From Azolla pinnata (lineage: Eukaryota; Streptophyta; Polypodiopsida; Salviniales; Salviniaceae), in assembly GCA_037176905.1 (NCBI GenBank), contig JBBBWG010002893.1, positions 1 through 32,429 of the forward strand: a DNA stretch of 32,429 nucleotides, in the 5' to 3' direction. The notes beneath the pieces are model-generated. The model made no database searches. It worked only from the letters and a program-made list of their open reading frames with translations, and had not been told where the DNA came from. Within the stretch, counting starts at the first letter, position 1. Each line of letters starts with the position of its first letter. Of the stretch, positions 1-9,890 are shown piece by piece. Position numbers and translations under genes: made by a program.

Positions 1-117
1 ATGGATGAAGAAGCTAGATGAAGGAAGCCGCGCTAGATGATGGATGAAGAAGCTAGATGAAGGAAGCCGCGCTAGATGATGGATGAAGAAGCTAGATGAA
101 GGAAGCCGCGCTAGATA
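1..117. repeat. 39-bp minisatellite, three tandem copies
   Basis: Copies begin at 1, 40 and 79 and are practically identical; each begins ATGGATGAAGAAGCTAGATG and ends with GCCGCGCTAGATG. The third copy breaks off at about 116 and runs into related GAAGCT-rich sequence. The period is a multiple of three, but the three plus-strand frames all meet a TGA inside the unit, so I do not read it as coding. The array begins at the window edge and may extend to the left. Confidence 0.95.
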
Positions 118-1677
118 GAAGCTACGTGCGATGATGAAGAAGCTTGGAGCCGCCTGAATGGAGCTCTGTGGTGAAGAACCCGGAGCTCCCGCATGAAAGC
201 TTCCCGATCGTATCGACGATTCGCCTTCCCGAGCTGATATTGCACATTCTTCCCTCTGCAGCTCGATCCACGAGAGAGATTCTTCTCTCTCTGTAGGCTG
301 ATGATCTACAAGATCAGCCAGCCCCCCTGCTTTTGGTTGCTTGCTCGTGAAATCGAGCGACTCTTGAAGTTGGGCAGGGCGAGCGGAGATCAACGTTTCC
401 GCACCGACACCGGTTTTTTTGGGCCTCGGCATCGCCGGCCATCGACCTCAGATGCAGCAGCGGGCCATCGATGATTCACCCGTGAATTCGGCCCGCGTTT
501 CACAGCAATACACAGTCGTCTCAGGAGAGAAATCCAATTCTCAATACATACATACATATATATTCGATTCCAACTACACAGTATGAATTGGACTATCGAA
601 AATCTAACCTCTCAACCTACTCGCGTTTCGATCCACAAAGAGAGGAGCGATCTCATTGTGTTGGAAGTTGCGTCACAATCGATTAGCCGGATTTATTTGG
701 TTCTGATGCTTCATCATTCAAATTTGGTTTTCACTCCCTTTGGGCAAAAACGCGGTCCCCATTTGACATCAGGATCATACATACCTATCTATGCCAAAGA
801 CCTGACATCATTCTTTTTGGGAACAAACACATCCGTTTCCTGTATGTCAACAACCAAATCTTTAAATCGAAGCAAAAGCTTCAAGAATCTCATCCCCTCA
901 ACATGCTTGAACGACGCCAAGTTCTCAAGGGCTTCGATCGATCATAGATTGCTTCACACATACATACATCCCTTTGACCAACTTAATCATCCGCGTCATA
1001 ACAATATTATTCCGAGTAGATGGGCTCGCATTGTAGACCTACTGGTACACCGTTGGCATCGGGAACTTTTGAAGGCTAGAACAACCTTCAGACAACACAT
1101 TCGCTACCTCAAGTACTAAGAATTTTTCTTACGCTGCACCATGTCATGGGCCATCTACAAATGCCGACACGAGATAGACAGGACTTTCTCTAGATGCATC
1201 TTTTCACATGCAGGCAAAACTTGGATTGCTTTATGAGAAAAAGGAGAAGAAAAGTAGATTACAAGTCTGTTGTTTGAAACAATCGGGGATCGAATCGAAC
1301 GTGAACTCGAACGAACATTCAGGTAGGTAGGGCATTCCCTCGATGGGGATTATGATGTTTGCTAAGCTTGGAAGACTCTTCCACCAGAGTCGCCTTATTA
1401 TCAGCTTTCATCAGCCTTTTTGTTTTTCCAATCATTGTGTTGATAACAGGTATAGATGATGAAAAAAGAACAACTCTACAAGCACAACAGGAAACAAAAC
1501 AACAAAAGAAAAAGACATCGACATTATCAATACCTTAGCCACTAGAAACGCACAAAAAGAACCACCCAACAGACAAAAGTCATCATATATGGTACGATGA
1601 TGCGCGTGTTTCGATCGATCGGAATTCCAGAAAAGGAGAAATCGATGATTTGTTAGTGTAGGCAGGCTCTTACCCCT
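118..1677. other. Non-coding flank downstream of glutamine synthetase
   Basis: This stretch runs from the minisatellite to the stop codon of the glutamine synthetase gene, which is transcribed leftwards into it. The right part (roughly 1400-1677) should contain that gene's 3' UTR, although I could not fix a polyadenylation site. A 178-codon plus-strand open frame lies at 583-1119. It shows no domain I recognise and no convincing gene structure, so it is treated as a finding and not as a gene. Short CATA repeats occur near 545-565. Confidence 0.5.
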
Positions 1678-4600
1678 TCAGAACTTGTACAATATCGTTG
1701 TTTCCGCAATCATAGAGGTCACAACATAAGGGTCCATGTTGCTAGCCGGCCTCCGATCCTCGAAATAACCTATTTATGATACATTCCACGCCAGAGCACA
1801 ATGTGTCAGTGCAATGCCTCGATGTATGTACTCAATATGTGCGATGATGCAACTTTGTGCAGCATTTCAGATTGCTTACAGAAACTTCTTATCTATTCCT
1901 TAACCAAAAACCACAGCTGTTCCATACGGCTCACCTTTCCCTTCCTTCTCAGTGTCTCTCCCGACACGGATCGACGCACCACGGTTTGCGACACCCTGTC
2001 CACAAAAGTTACGGTGAAGTATTGAGAATGTTTTCCCTGGCAGGAGAAAGATTGAAACTGTGTTTGCTGCACTTGCAGCGAATGCAATATATATATGCGT
2101 ATGTATAATGCATGCATGCATGTTATGTCAATGTGTATTGTGTGCATGCACAAAAATTTGATTGAAATGCATCTATATATGTACATACCCAAGAGAAAGT
2201 GTGCATGTCTGCAGTTTCGTGACGGCCAGTGAGACGACGCTCATTTCCTTCACCGTAAGCGGCGATGTGTTCCTTATGCCTCTTCCCCAACTTCTCGATG
2301 GCAGCCTTGATTAACTCATACCCACCCTCCTTCCTCATGGACAAGGTGCTGTGTTTTTTTTTTTCCAACAAAAGCATCGATTCTTCATCCATCTATATAA
2401 TCAATTTCTTTCTACAGAAAAGTAAGGCTTCTTCTCCTAGAACTGTATACTTAAAACATGTAATGGGATGAGAAGCTTTCCAACGATACCTGTAGTTAGT
2501 GTGGCAACCAGCTCCATTCCAGTCTCCCTGTGTTGTTGAACACATACATATCCTTAAGCATTGACTTTTTTCATCACATTGAAACATTACAAAAGAGTAG
2601 AAACCACAATATTTACTGGAATAGGTTTGGGGTCCAAGGTAAGGACAACTCCAGCCAGTTCTGTAATCCTCTGCATTTGGAAAGTAGCGTACATAAATCT
2701 TCGGAACAGACTTGAGGGACAATAAACACAGATGTGAGTGATGGGCTCAGGCAGAAAGGGAGTGAGAAAAAGTGACATGTTGGCTGTAACAATCCTGCTC
2801 TCTCATCTTTGAATCGGTCAATACTCCGGTTACAGAATACAAACATGTGACAGTGGTCCATTTTCTCCGAGGTTATATATGCTACTATGCTTATGTCCAT
2901 CCTTACCTCCAAGAGGTATCTAGCACACCATAACTGATCTCCAGCCGTGATGCCAACACAAGGACCCACTTGGAATTCCCACTGCAGCAAGCTTATGCAT
3001 CATAAGTTTAGTTGCCTCTAAAGGATAATCACATTGATGACAAGTACCAGAGAACGCTAGAAAAAAGAAGGCCAATAATAGTATTAACATAAGATGGGTA
3101 TGGTTAGCATCTTTACCTGGCCAGGCATCACCTCCCCATTGATACCCGACACTTGAATCCCTGCATACATACATGCCTTGTAGTGTGCATCGATGATCTC
3201 GCGGCCCCATGCTTTATCAGCCCCAGTTCCACAATAATAAGGCCCCTATAAGGAGTTCACAAGCGACATTTTTCACACAAAAGTGATCAACGCATCTTCC
3301 ATTAGTTTTTGACAATGATAATTCCCGCCGTGTTAAGACATGAGAGCATAATTTAAAGCGGCATTTTAATAATGATAATGCCCATGTCGAGAAAAAAGAG
3401 CATTAATCAAAAGCGATACTTTGGCAGTGACAGTGTCAAGTTGACACAGGAACATACTTTAAAAAATATTTTTTGAACTGGATTATTTTGTACATCCCGT
3501 GTCTGCAATCATAGAATTCAAGGAAGACTATTTCTTTCCCTTCTTGCAAGAGTTTATATGTGTGCATGCATATCAATAAAGGACAAGTACTTCAAATTCA
3601 GTTGAAACTGCCATGTACCTGAGCTCCAGGGTAGCCACCAATAGGCCATCCAAGCGGCCAATGCACATCCTTCTGAAGAAGGGTAAACTCCTGTTCGATT
3701 CCGAACCTGGATATAACAGCAACATGTACTAAACCGTTGCGAAGCATCGATAACAAATTTATGTGCAATATAACCATAAAAAGTGTCAGTTACCAAGGTA
3801 CTTCCTTTGCAACCTCCACATTGTCGAAGATCTTGGCAGCATTGTAGCGCTTATTTGTGGGAATGGGCTCACCTTGTGGCGTATAACAGTCACAAATCAC
3901 CTATTTCATCACAATATATTTCATTCATCACAAGGTTGCAACACCATCCGGATCAGCTGTCCTTGATCACATACCTTAAGATTACGTCTCTCTTTTATGT
4001 GCAATAAGAGTACTTAACGAAATTTGATGATTTTTCTTTTTGTTACTTATGCGATAGCCATTAATCAAATGCATTTATTGTGTACCAGGATATTCTCTCC
4101 CTTGCGGAATGGATCCTTAAAGATAGCTTGAGGGCTGGACGCCGTCCGAAATCCACCCAAAAAGAAGAAAAGCATCATATATGTGGCAAACAGTGCATTA
4201 GAGAGGGTATAAGAGCTCATAGATGAAGCTTACTATAGGATGACTTCACTGTCCTTGCCAGGAGCTTGCCCAGTGCTCGATCCATCGTAATTCCACTTGG
4301 GAAGATCTTTTGGGCTTGTTATTGGGGCCTTCACAGTCTGTTTTGGATACAAATAAAAGGTCAAAGGGCTTTTCGGATGCAAAAATCATCTCACTCCAAA
4401 TTAGGCAATTCCTATTTATATGCCACCCTCTCGAGTACATAGGCATTGCTATGTCAAAGATTATATCTAGAAGGCTTTCATGGGAGCATACACATAGAAC
4501 CCACGAATGCCAATCAGACACAACTCTCTGAACTACACGTGCAATGCATTATATCAGCCAGCAATATGAAAAGCGAAACCCGAGGTCAATCGTATGAATT

Positions 4601-5148
4601 TGATCAGCACAAATACTATCATATGGAATCGAATTACAATTCTATCATCGTATTTACCCTGGCTTTGCTTCGGACATCAACACCCGTTCCGCCAATCCTG
4701 GAATGCATAAAATTAAAAAATTGTTGAGATCAGTCAAATCGTTCAATATTATGGCCATAACAAAGAAGGAACATGCTACACATTGTGTTCCCATTTTTGC
4801 TCCAGGGTTTTCCACCATTATTCCCACAGTCTCATGTTTCCCTCCAATGTCCCCCATTTCTCCTCATGCTTCACACATACGAAAAAAAAAAAAGACACTT
4901 TCTCTTGTGTTTGCTTTGGTGATGGGCATTGCATCCGATGATGAACAAAGTATTCGCATAACTGCACCGATCCATCAGCATTGCCAACAGCAAGAACCCG
5001 AAGAGGAGAACAACACAACAAGGCATGGCTAACAATGCGAGAAGCTCTATAAACCTGAACAACGATTTTACCAGATGTATTCGGCGATGATGTAGCCGGT
5101 TGCAGTGATGTCGAGGTTGATGAGGTCGTTGATGAGTTGGCCAGCCAT
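1678..5148 (-). CDS. GLN1: Cytosolic glutamine synthetase (GS1, type II), 13 exons
   Basis: The enzyme joins ammonium to glutamate using ATP to give glutamine, and is the main entry point of nitrogen assimilation in the plant cytosol. Exons in order are 5148-5072, 4697-4658, 4337-4234, 4134-4086, 3900-3794, 3706-3619, 3245-3117, 2981-2907, 2670-2617, 2527-2490, 2348-2189, 1995-1935 and 1769-1678. All introns are GT-AG and the joined product is 357 residues, the usual length of plant GS1. Family motifs are in order: [12 protein letters not shown] (55-66), IEQEF with metal-binding Glu130 and Glu132, [12 protein letters not shown] (Glu193, Glu200), GAGCHTNYS (His250), EGNERRLTG (Arg291/292), [11 protein letters not shown] (Arg317) and [14 protein letters not shown]. 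The start is fixed by an in-frame TAA eight codons upstream of the ATG, so there is no plastid transit peptide. The C-terminus is TTILYKF and lacks the extension of plastid GS2. Unusual residues include Cys249 in the GAGxHTNY motif, Leu in STLSMR, and a divergent 40-52 loop. The identity is certain; the isoform name is an inference. Confidence 0.97.
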
Positions 5149-5270
5149 CGCTCGAAATGTTCTTCTTTCTTATCCCGAGGAACAGGGGGGGGGATGGAAA
5201 GCAGTGCAAATGCTACTACCTTACTAAGCACACACTGAAGTGAAGGAGAGAACAAAGGGAAGCTATAAAT

Positions 5271-5290
5271 AGAGAGAGAGAGAGAGAGAG
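5271..5290. repeat. (AG)10 microsatellite in the glutamine synthetase leader region
   Basis: A perfect AG dinucleotide tract lies about 125 bp upstream of the glutamine synthetase ATG. It reads as a CT tract on the sense (minus) strand. CT-rich tracts of this kind are common near transcription starts and in 5' UTRs of plant genes; a role here is inference. Confidence 0.9.
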
Positions 5291-6277
5291 GGATGGGCCC
5301 TCTTCTTCTTTCTCTTCTTTCCCAACCTCCTTTCATTCTGTTTGTTCTGTCCTTCAACTCTTCTGAAGAGCCCATTAACAAGACATATAGAATTCTTAAT
5401 TCATGGGGTGGGGGTGGAAATGAAAGGAAAAAGGCCCTCTTTTGCCGCCAGTTTCTCGTTCCCATCATTCATTTCATTGATGAGTACATCAGCTCTTTTT
5501 CTTCTCTGTTTTCTTTTCCTCTCTTCCTCCATGAGCCACAGCGAGGCTCGAGGAGGGTTCGAAAGGACCTCACCATTACACTGCTGGCTTTGCCCTGATG
5601 GGCATTCCAGCCATCCATTGTGATGGTGGCCCAAGCAAAGCATTGACAAAGAAATAGAACAAAAGACATAGACAAAAGACATAGACACAAAACATGGACA
5701 CATACAAAGGCATATAGACACCACAAAGGCACAGAGCCAGAGCTCTGCTCCTGTGTTCTGAAGGGGGAAAGGGGGGTTCCCCCTTCATCTCTACCAAAGG
5801 AATGAATGCCCCATTGCTGTTAGAATGCCCCTGCCACAGATCATTACTCTTACCTTTATCTCCCGCAAGCTGCTCTTTCTTTCGGTGGTATCATAGCCCC
5901 AACCTCCACACCACCAAAAGCTCTCTCTCTCTCCCCTCGCTCCTCTGTTTTTGACCTCCAGCATCTCTATCTGCACAGTCGTTCATGTCAGAGCATCTGG
6001 CAGCTCCATGCAATGCAGAACATGCCGGTTTCCATGTCGATTCCTGCACTTTTCGCCCACGATCCACACGCCTGCCCACCAGCACCACCGCCTGTTCCTC
6101 TTTGCAAAACCGCCCACGATCTACGCCTCTTCTCTGTTTTGACTGTGTACGCGCAGCAATCCATGGCTTCCTTGCACCGGTAAAGATGATGATGATGATG
6201 ATGATCCTCCATGCATTCCTAGGCTATGGCAAGCAGGCTGCTTCGATTCGATCTTGGTGATGCGATTTCGTGGGCGC
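5291..6277. other. Intergenic, upstream of glutamine synthetase; no gene seen
   Basis: This sequence should hold the glutamine synthetase promoter. It contains CT/TTC-rich runs on the plus strand (5303-5340, 5490-5530), short G and C homopolymers near 5405 and 5760, and a (GAT)7 tract at 6185-6205. Open frames on both strands are low-complexity and resemble no family I know. Confidence 0.5.
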
Positions 6278-6590
6278 CTCGAAACATCTCCCAACGATCG
6301 ATTGATCGACAATCGTTTCAAACACCTTCCAACGATCGATCGATCGATCGATCGATTCAAACACCTTCCATCAATTGGTCGATTCAAACACCTTCCATCG
6401 ATCGATCGATTCAAACACCTTCCAACAATCGATCGATCAAGGACTTGCGTGATTGTCCTCGACTCTGATGTCTGCTTGATTGTGGGCAGCTCAAAACATC
6501 TTCCAACAATCGATCGATCGATCGATCGAGGACTCGCATGACCGTCCGCGAATCTTATGTTTGCTCGATTTAGAACATCTTGCATCCCTA
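6278..6590. repeat. CGATCGAT minisatellite with a higher-order repeat
   Basis: A short core, TTCAAACACCTTCCA followed by a variable CGAT run, begins at 6317, 6356, 6383 and 6410 (spacings 39, 27, 27), with a diverged copy at about 6278. It is followed by two diverged longer units of about 80 bp (about 6424-6505 and 6506-6590). Each contains AACAATCGATCGATC, then AGGACTYGCRTGA, and ends in AACATCTT. Both strands stay open over much of the array; the minus frame gives repeats of the form RSIDRSIVGRCL. I take this as a consequence of the repeat and not a gene. Confidence 0.9.
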
Positions 6591-8323
6591 TGCGAGGTTT
6601 GTCGCCATGCCAATTAGCGCTTTTTTTTTTTAAGTGCATGTATTGTTAAGCATCCATGCCGATGGAGCATCACCTCTTGTCTCTTCGGATCGACAAAGGG
6701 AGAGCGGGAGGGAGCGAGGGAGACAACATGTGATGCAGCTCACGGACATGGCCTTTTGTGCGAGCTAAACATCGCTCGGAATCATCGGAACAATGCCATC
6801 AACTTGCAAAGGGCCTGAAGGCCTTTTTGTTTTGCTTGCTTTTTCTTTCCTTCTTTTCTCCGGATCTAGTTGAAGGTCGCATAAACGAATCTTCGCAAAC
6901 CAATCATATGTCCATTGACAGACAACTGCTCTGCTTCCTGCATATATTTACTCTGCCAATGCCCGATCGTGACATTGTAAGAGCTCCTCCCGATGCTGAT
7001 ACCCATGCCGATACCGATACTGTAAGAGCCGGATTGCATCTGAAAAGACAACTGGGCCCTCTCCTCGGGGCTGACTATTTGTGCTTTCCTGTTTAGGTGT
7101 GCGTCAATCAGTCTGGTTACATTCCTAAGGCAATGCTAGAAGGCAAGTTAACATGAGCAAGACTCGTTAGAAACCCTGACCATAGCGCCAAACTCCGGGA
7201 TCTGATCGGCAAGCTGAGAGATTCGGGGTGCAGAACGACAACCTCAGTTCCTTCCATATTTAGCGGGGAATAATGGCGACATCGATAGCGAGGCACGTAT
7301 GCATGAAGCAAAGTCAATCACGGATGACAAGACATGCCTGCTGTCGTTCTGCATGCCATGCATATGCTCCGTGTACGTCGTCGCGGCACAGACTCAAGAG
7401 GTCCTCGTGCGAAGGAGAACATCCTCTGGCTCGCGGCATTCAATGCCGCGTACGCGAATTCGACACGACTCGGGGTGGTAGCGAGGACGGTGGTGTGGGA
7501 TTACAGTACGCATACAGTATGTACGAACTAGAGCTGATCTCGATCTGGAGCCAGATTTACGCACATATGTGTATGTGTACAAGCCTAGGCATACGTACCT
7601 TCATGCCGAATCGAGGAGTTGTTTGGCATACGTGTAGCTATTATACGTGTACGACGCCCGAACTGGGGCGCCTGGCGGTGCGCAATCGCCAGACAGCCAA
7701 AGCAGTTCAGTTTCTCTCACCAAGTCCACTTTCCAGAGCTGAGCAGCGAGCTGTTTCCCGATGAAGTAAAGGCATAGTAATAGTAGTAGTAGTAGAACAC
7801 GCGCGTTAATGCTGTTAAAAAGCCAGATTCAGGGGCCTGTGCTGGTCTAGTCTGGTCAGCTCGGGTCAGGAATGGAACTGCTCTTCGTCCATTATCCTTC
7901 CGCTCTGAACAAAATCCTCTGTTTGCAGAGCGAATTAGCAATAGGCTCTCCTCCTGCCTAAACAAAGGGCATCGAATCAGGTCTCGACGGCAAGGGCATC
8001 GGATGGAAATAAAATAAATTCCCCCCAACATAGGATTCATATGGCAATTTTAAAGTAATTGAAAATAGTTAAATAATAATAATAATAAGAAGAAAGGGAA
8101 TCTAACTAGATGTACACGCTTCCTTGTATTGAATTTAATCAAAATTGGGTGTTTTGTATGCTTCTTTTTCTCTTAAATTTTTTCAATTTTAGTCTGGTTT
8201 TTGTTCTTGCATTTTGTTTACATGGACTTTTATGGGATTTGGGGCTTGGATTTGTTGCTTCCCATTTGGGACATACAATCTTGTGCCATAAATGCCTCTC
8301 TTTCCAAAGAACAATTTGCACTG
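6591..8323. other. Intergenic; no supported gene
   Basis: Mostly unique sequence with scattered small tracts: T10 at 6621-6630, (TAG)5 at 7781-7795 and an AAT run at 8071-8087. Several 60-160 codon open frames exist on both strands, but none shows a family motif or clear splice structure. One (6758-7096, plus) has a hydrophobic leader-like segment and is discussed as a weak finding. Confidence 0.45.
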
Positions 8324-8347
8324 AAACCCTAAACCCTAAACCCTAAA
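8324..8347. repeat. Interstitial telomere-type repeat, (AAACCCT)3
   Basis: Three full copies plus AAA of the plant telomere heptamer, in CCCTAAA orientation on the plus strand, are followed by AAACCCC. This is a short interstitial telomeric sequence and not a chromosome end, since ordinary genes continue on both sides. Confidence 0.93.
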
Positions 8348-8382
8348 AAACCCCACGGTACTACTCTACTACTTGTCAACAT

Positions 8383-8600
8383 CACCATCAGCACCATCCT
8401 CATCATCACATAATATCATCCCCCCATCAGCATCACCGGCGCCGCTGTCAGCATCGCCATCGTCACCATCGGCATCACCGTTGCCATCATCGGCACTGCC
8501 GCAGTTGCCTTCATCACCATCGGCATCATCATCGTCATCATCAGCATCGTTGCTTCCGCTGCTGTCGTCGTTGTCGCCGTCGTCACCATTGATTACCAAA
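8383..8600. repeat. Degenerate ATC/ACC/GCC trinucleotide array
   Basis: About 220 bp built of CATCAC, CATCAG and CATCGC-like words in one triplet phase. The phase keeps a Ser/Pro/Ala-rich frame open on the plus strand and an Asp/Gly-rich frame open on the minus strand. The composition explains both frames, so neither is called as a gene. Confidence 0.85.
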
Positions 8601-8660
8601 TGACTTAAGACTTAGATCACGATGGCTCCATCGATTCTATGCATCTATGTATCAGCCTTC

Positions 8661-8677
8661 TAGGGTTCAGGGTTTAG
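8661..8677. repeat. Degenerate telomere-type repeat in inverted orientation
   Basis: TAGGGTTCAGGGTTTAG is two imperfect copies of TTTAGGG, reading opposite to the array at 8324-8347. A further single CCCTAAACC lies at 8788-8796. Together they give three telomere-like words in about 470 bp, in both orientations. Confidence 0.75.
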
Positions 8678-8934
8678 AGCACGCAACTAGAGATAAACTC
8701 CCCGCATCGTCCCCGACGATTAGTTCGTGCTTAGCGCTAATCGGCAAGTTAATAAGCTCGATCGATTCGAATGGCTCGCCGCTCCAACCCTAAACCGAAG
8801 AGTGGCTTTGAGAGACGATGGGATCGTTAACGACGAGCCATAATGCATTATTCAGTCATTAAGCTCTGTTAAAATCAACATGGAGCACTGGGGGGGGTGC
8901 ATGCATGCATGCCATGGCATACCAAATGATGGTG

Positions 8935-8983
8935 ACGGTCGCGATGATGGGGATGAGGATGATGGTGGTGGTGATGACGGCGG

Positions 8984-9060
<77 letters not shown>
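8935..9060. repeat. GAT-rich array with a perfect (GAT)~25 core
   Basis: 8935-8983 is a mixed GAT/GGT/GAC stretch; 8984-9060 is an uninterrupted GAT run of 77 bases. Reading frames through it give only poly-Asp on the plus strand, and poly-His or poly-Ile on the minus strand. Confidence 0.95.
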
Positions 9061-9061
<1 letters not shown>

Positions 9062-9083
9062 GGATCTGGAAGTAACTCAATCG

Positions 9084-9095
9084 CATGCACATGCA

Positions 9096-9129
<34 letters not shown>
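9084..9129. repeat. CATGCA/CATGCC hexamer array
   Basis: Hexamers CATGCA (two) and then CATGCC (five or more) run from 9084 and end in CATGGCATGCATG. The array is nearly self-complementary at each CATG step. Confidence 0.9.
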
Positions 9130-9130
<1 letters not shown>

Positions 9131-9229
9131 CATGCATGAATACATCCCATGTGTGCATGAGAGACCGACTGATCCGTATACAAGCACAAACTTCAAGGGA
9201 GAAATTGTACGGACGTGTGCGTGTGTACG

Positions 9230-9458
9230 AACATATGCATGTGTATGCATCGCATGCGCGTAGAGGAAGTGCAGACACATGCATACGCATTACATACACA
9301 CACGCGCGCACATAAATGCACGACCACATTGCATGCACACATCCATGCATACGCGCACGCACACATACATGCACGGACACATGCACACGTACATCCATAC
9401 ATGCATGCAGACACGCATACATACATACATGCATGCATGCATGCATGCATACATACCC
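9230..9458. repeat. CATA/CATG/CACA low-complexity block
   Basis: Alternating purine-pyrimidine sequence made of CATA, CATG, CACA and CGCA words. It ends in a CATG run at 9428-9448 followed by ACATAC. Such alternating tracts can adopt unusual helical forms. Many short open frames on both strands are artefacts of the four-base period. Confidence 0.88.
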
Positions 9459-9890
9459 CTCGCATTGTCAACTAATGGATGTATGTAGCTAGGCCCCAGT
9501 TTAATCTAATTACACCGTATGCCCCCTCTACCCATCTACCTACATGCACATACACACATAAATACACACACACACGCACATACATACATACGCAAGCATA
9601 CATGCACGCATATATCCATGCAATATATAGATGCATGCACACATACGCACATACATACATACGCAAGCATACATGCACGCATGCATGCACGCATATATCC
9701 ATGCAATATATAGATGCATGCACACATACGCACATGCAACATACAGATGCATGCATACATACATGCATACATACATACATACTCATTGTCACCTGATGGA
9801 TGTATATAACTAACCCCCCCCAACCAGTTTCATCTAATTACCTGATATGCCCCTCCACCCATCTCCCCACATGCACATTCATATAAACCA
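9459..9890. repeat. Direct duplication of a ~100-bp unit, each followed by CATA-type repeats
   Basis: Copy 1 (about 9459-9560) and copy 2 (about 9782-9880) share, in the same order, CATTGTCA..T.ATGGATGTAT, CCAGTTT.ATCTAATTAC, TATGCCCC and CACCCATCT/TACCCATCT..CACATGCACAT. The offset is about 323 bp. Each unit follows a CATACATA run. The two copies have diverged by point changes and by a longer C run in copy 2. Confidence 0.88.
9591..9741. repeat. 71-bp tandem duplication nested in the larger repeat
   Basis: The unit at 9591-9661 starts CGCAAGCATACATGCACGCA and includes TATATCCATGCAATATATAG. It is repeated from 9662 with an 8-base insertion of CATGCACG type. It lies between the two copies of the larger duplication. 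Confidence 0.9.

Noticed and set aside
5149..5230. Plastid transit peptide on glutamine synthetase
   Set aside because: An in-frame TAA lies eight codons before the ATG, and the mature-type cytosolic N-terminus starts at once.
6121..6639. Minus-strand 172-codon frame with repeated RSIDRSIVGRCL
   Set aside because: It is the CGATCGAT minisatellite in translation. Repeat length is not strictly a multiple of three between all copies, and nothing outside the array looks coding.
8859..9446. Minus-strand 195-codon frame with a long Ile run and a Cys/Met/His-rich part
   Set aside because: The Ile run is the GAT array read in one frame, and the rest is the CATA/CATG block. Equivalent frames exist on the other strand.
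9472..9823. Cys/Met/Tyr-rich frames resembling small secreted Cys-rich proteins
   Set aside because: TGCATGTATG repeats generate this composition in every frame; the Cys spacing follows the DNA period and no known family.
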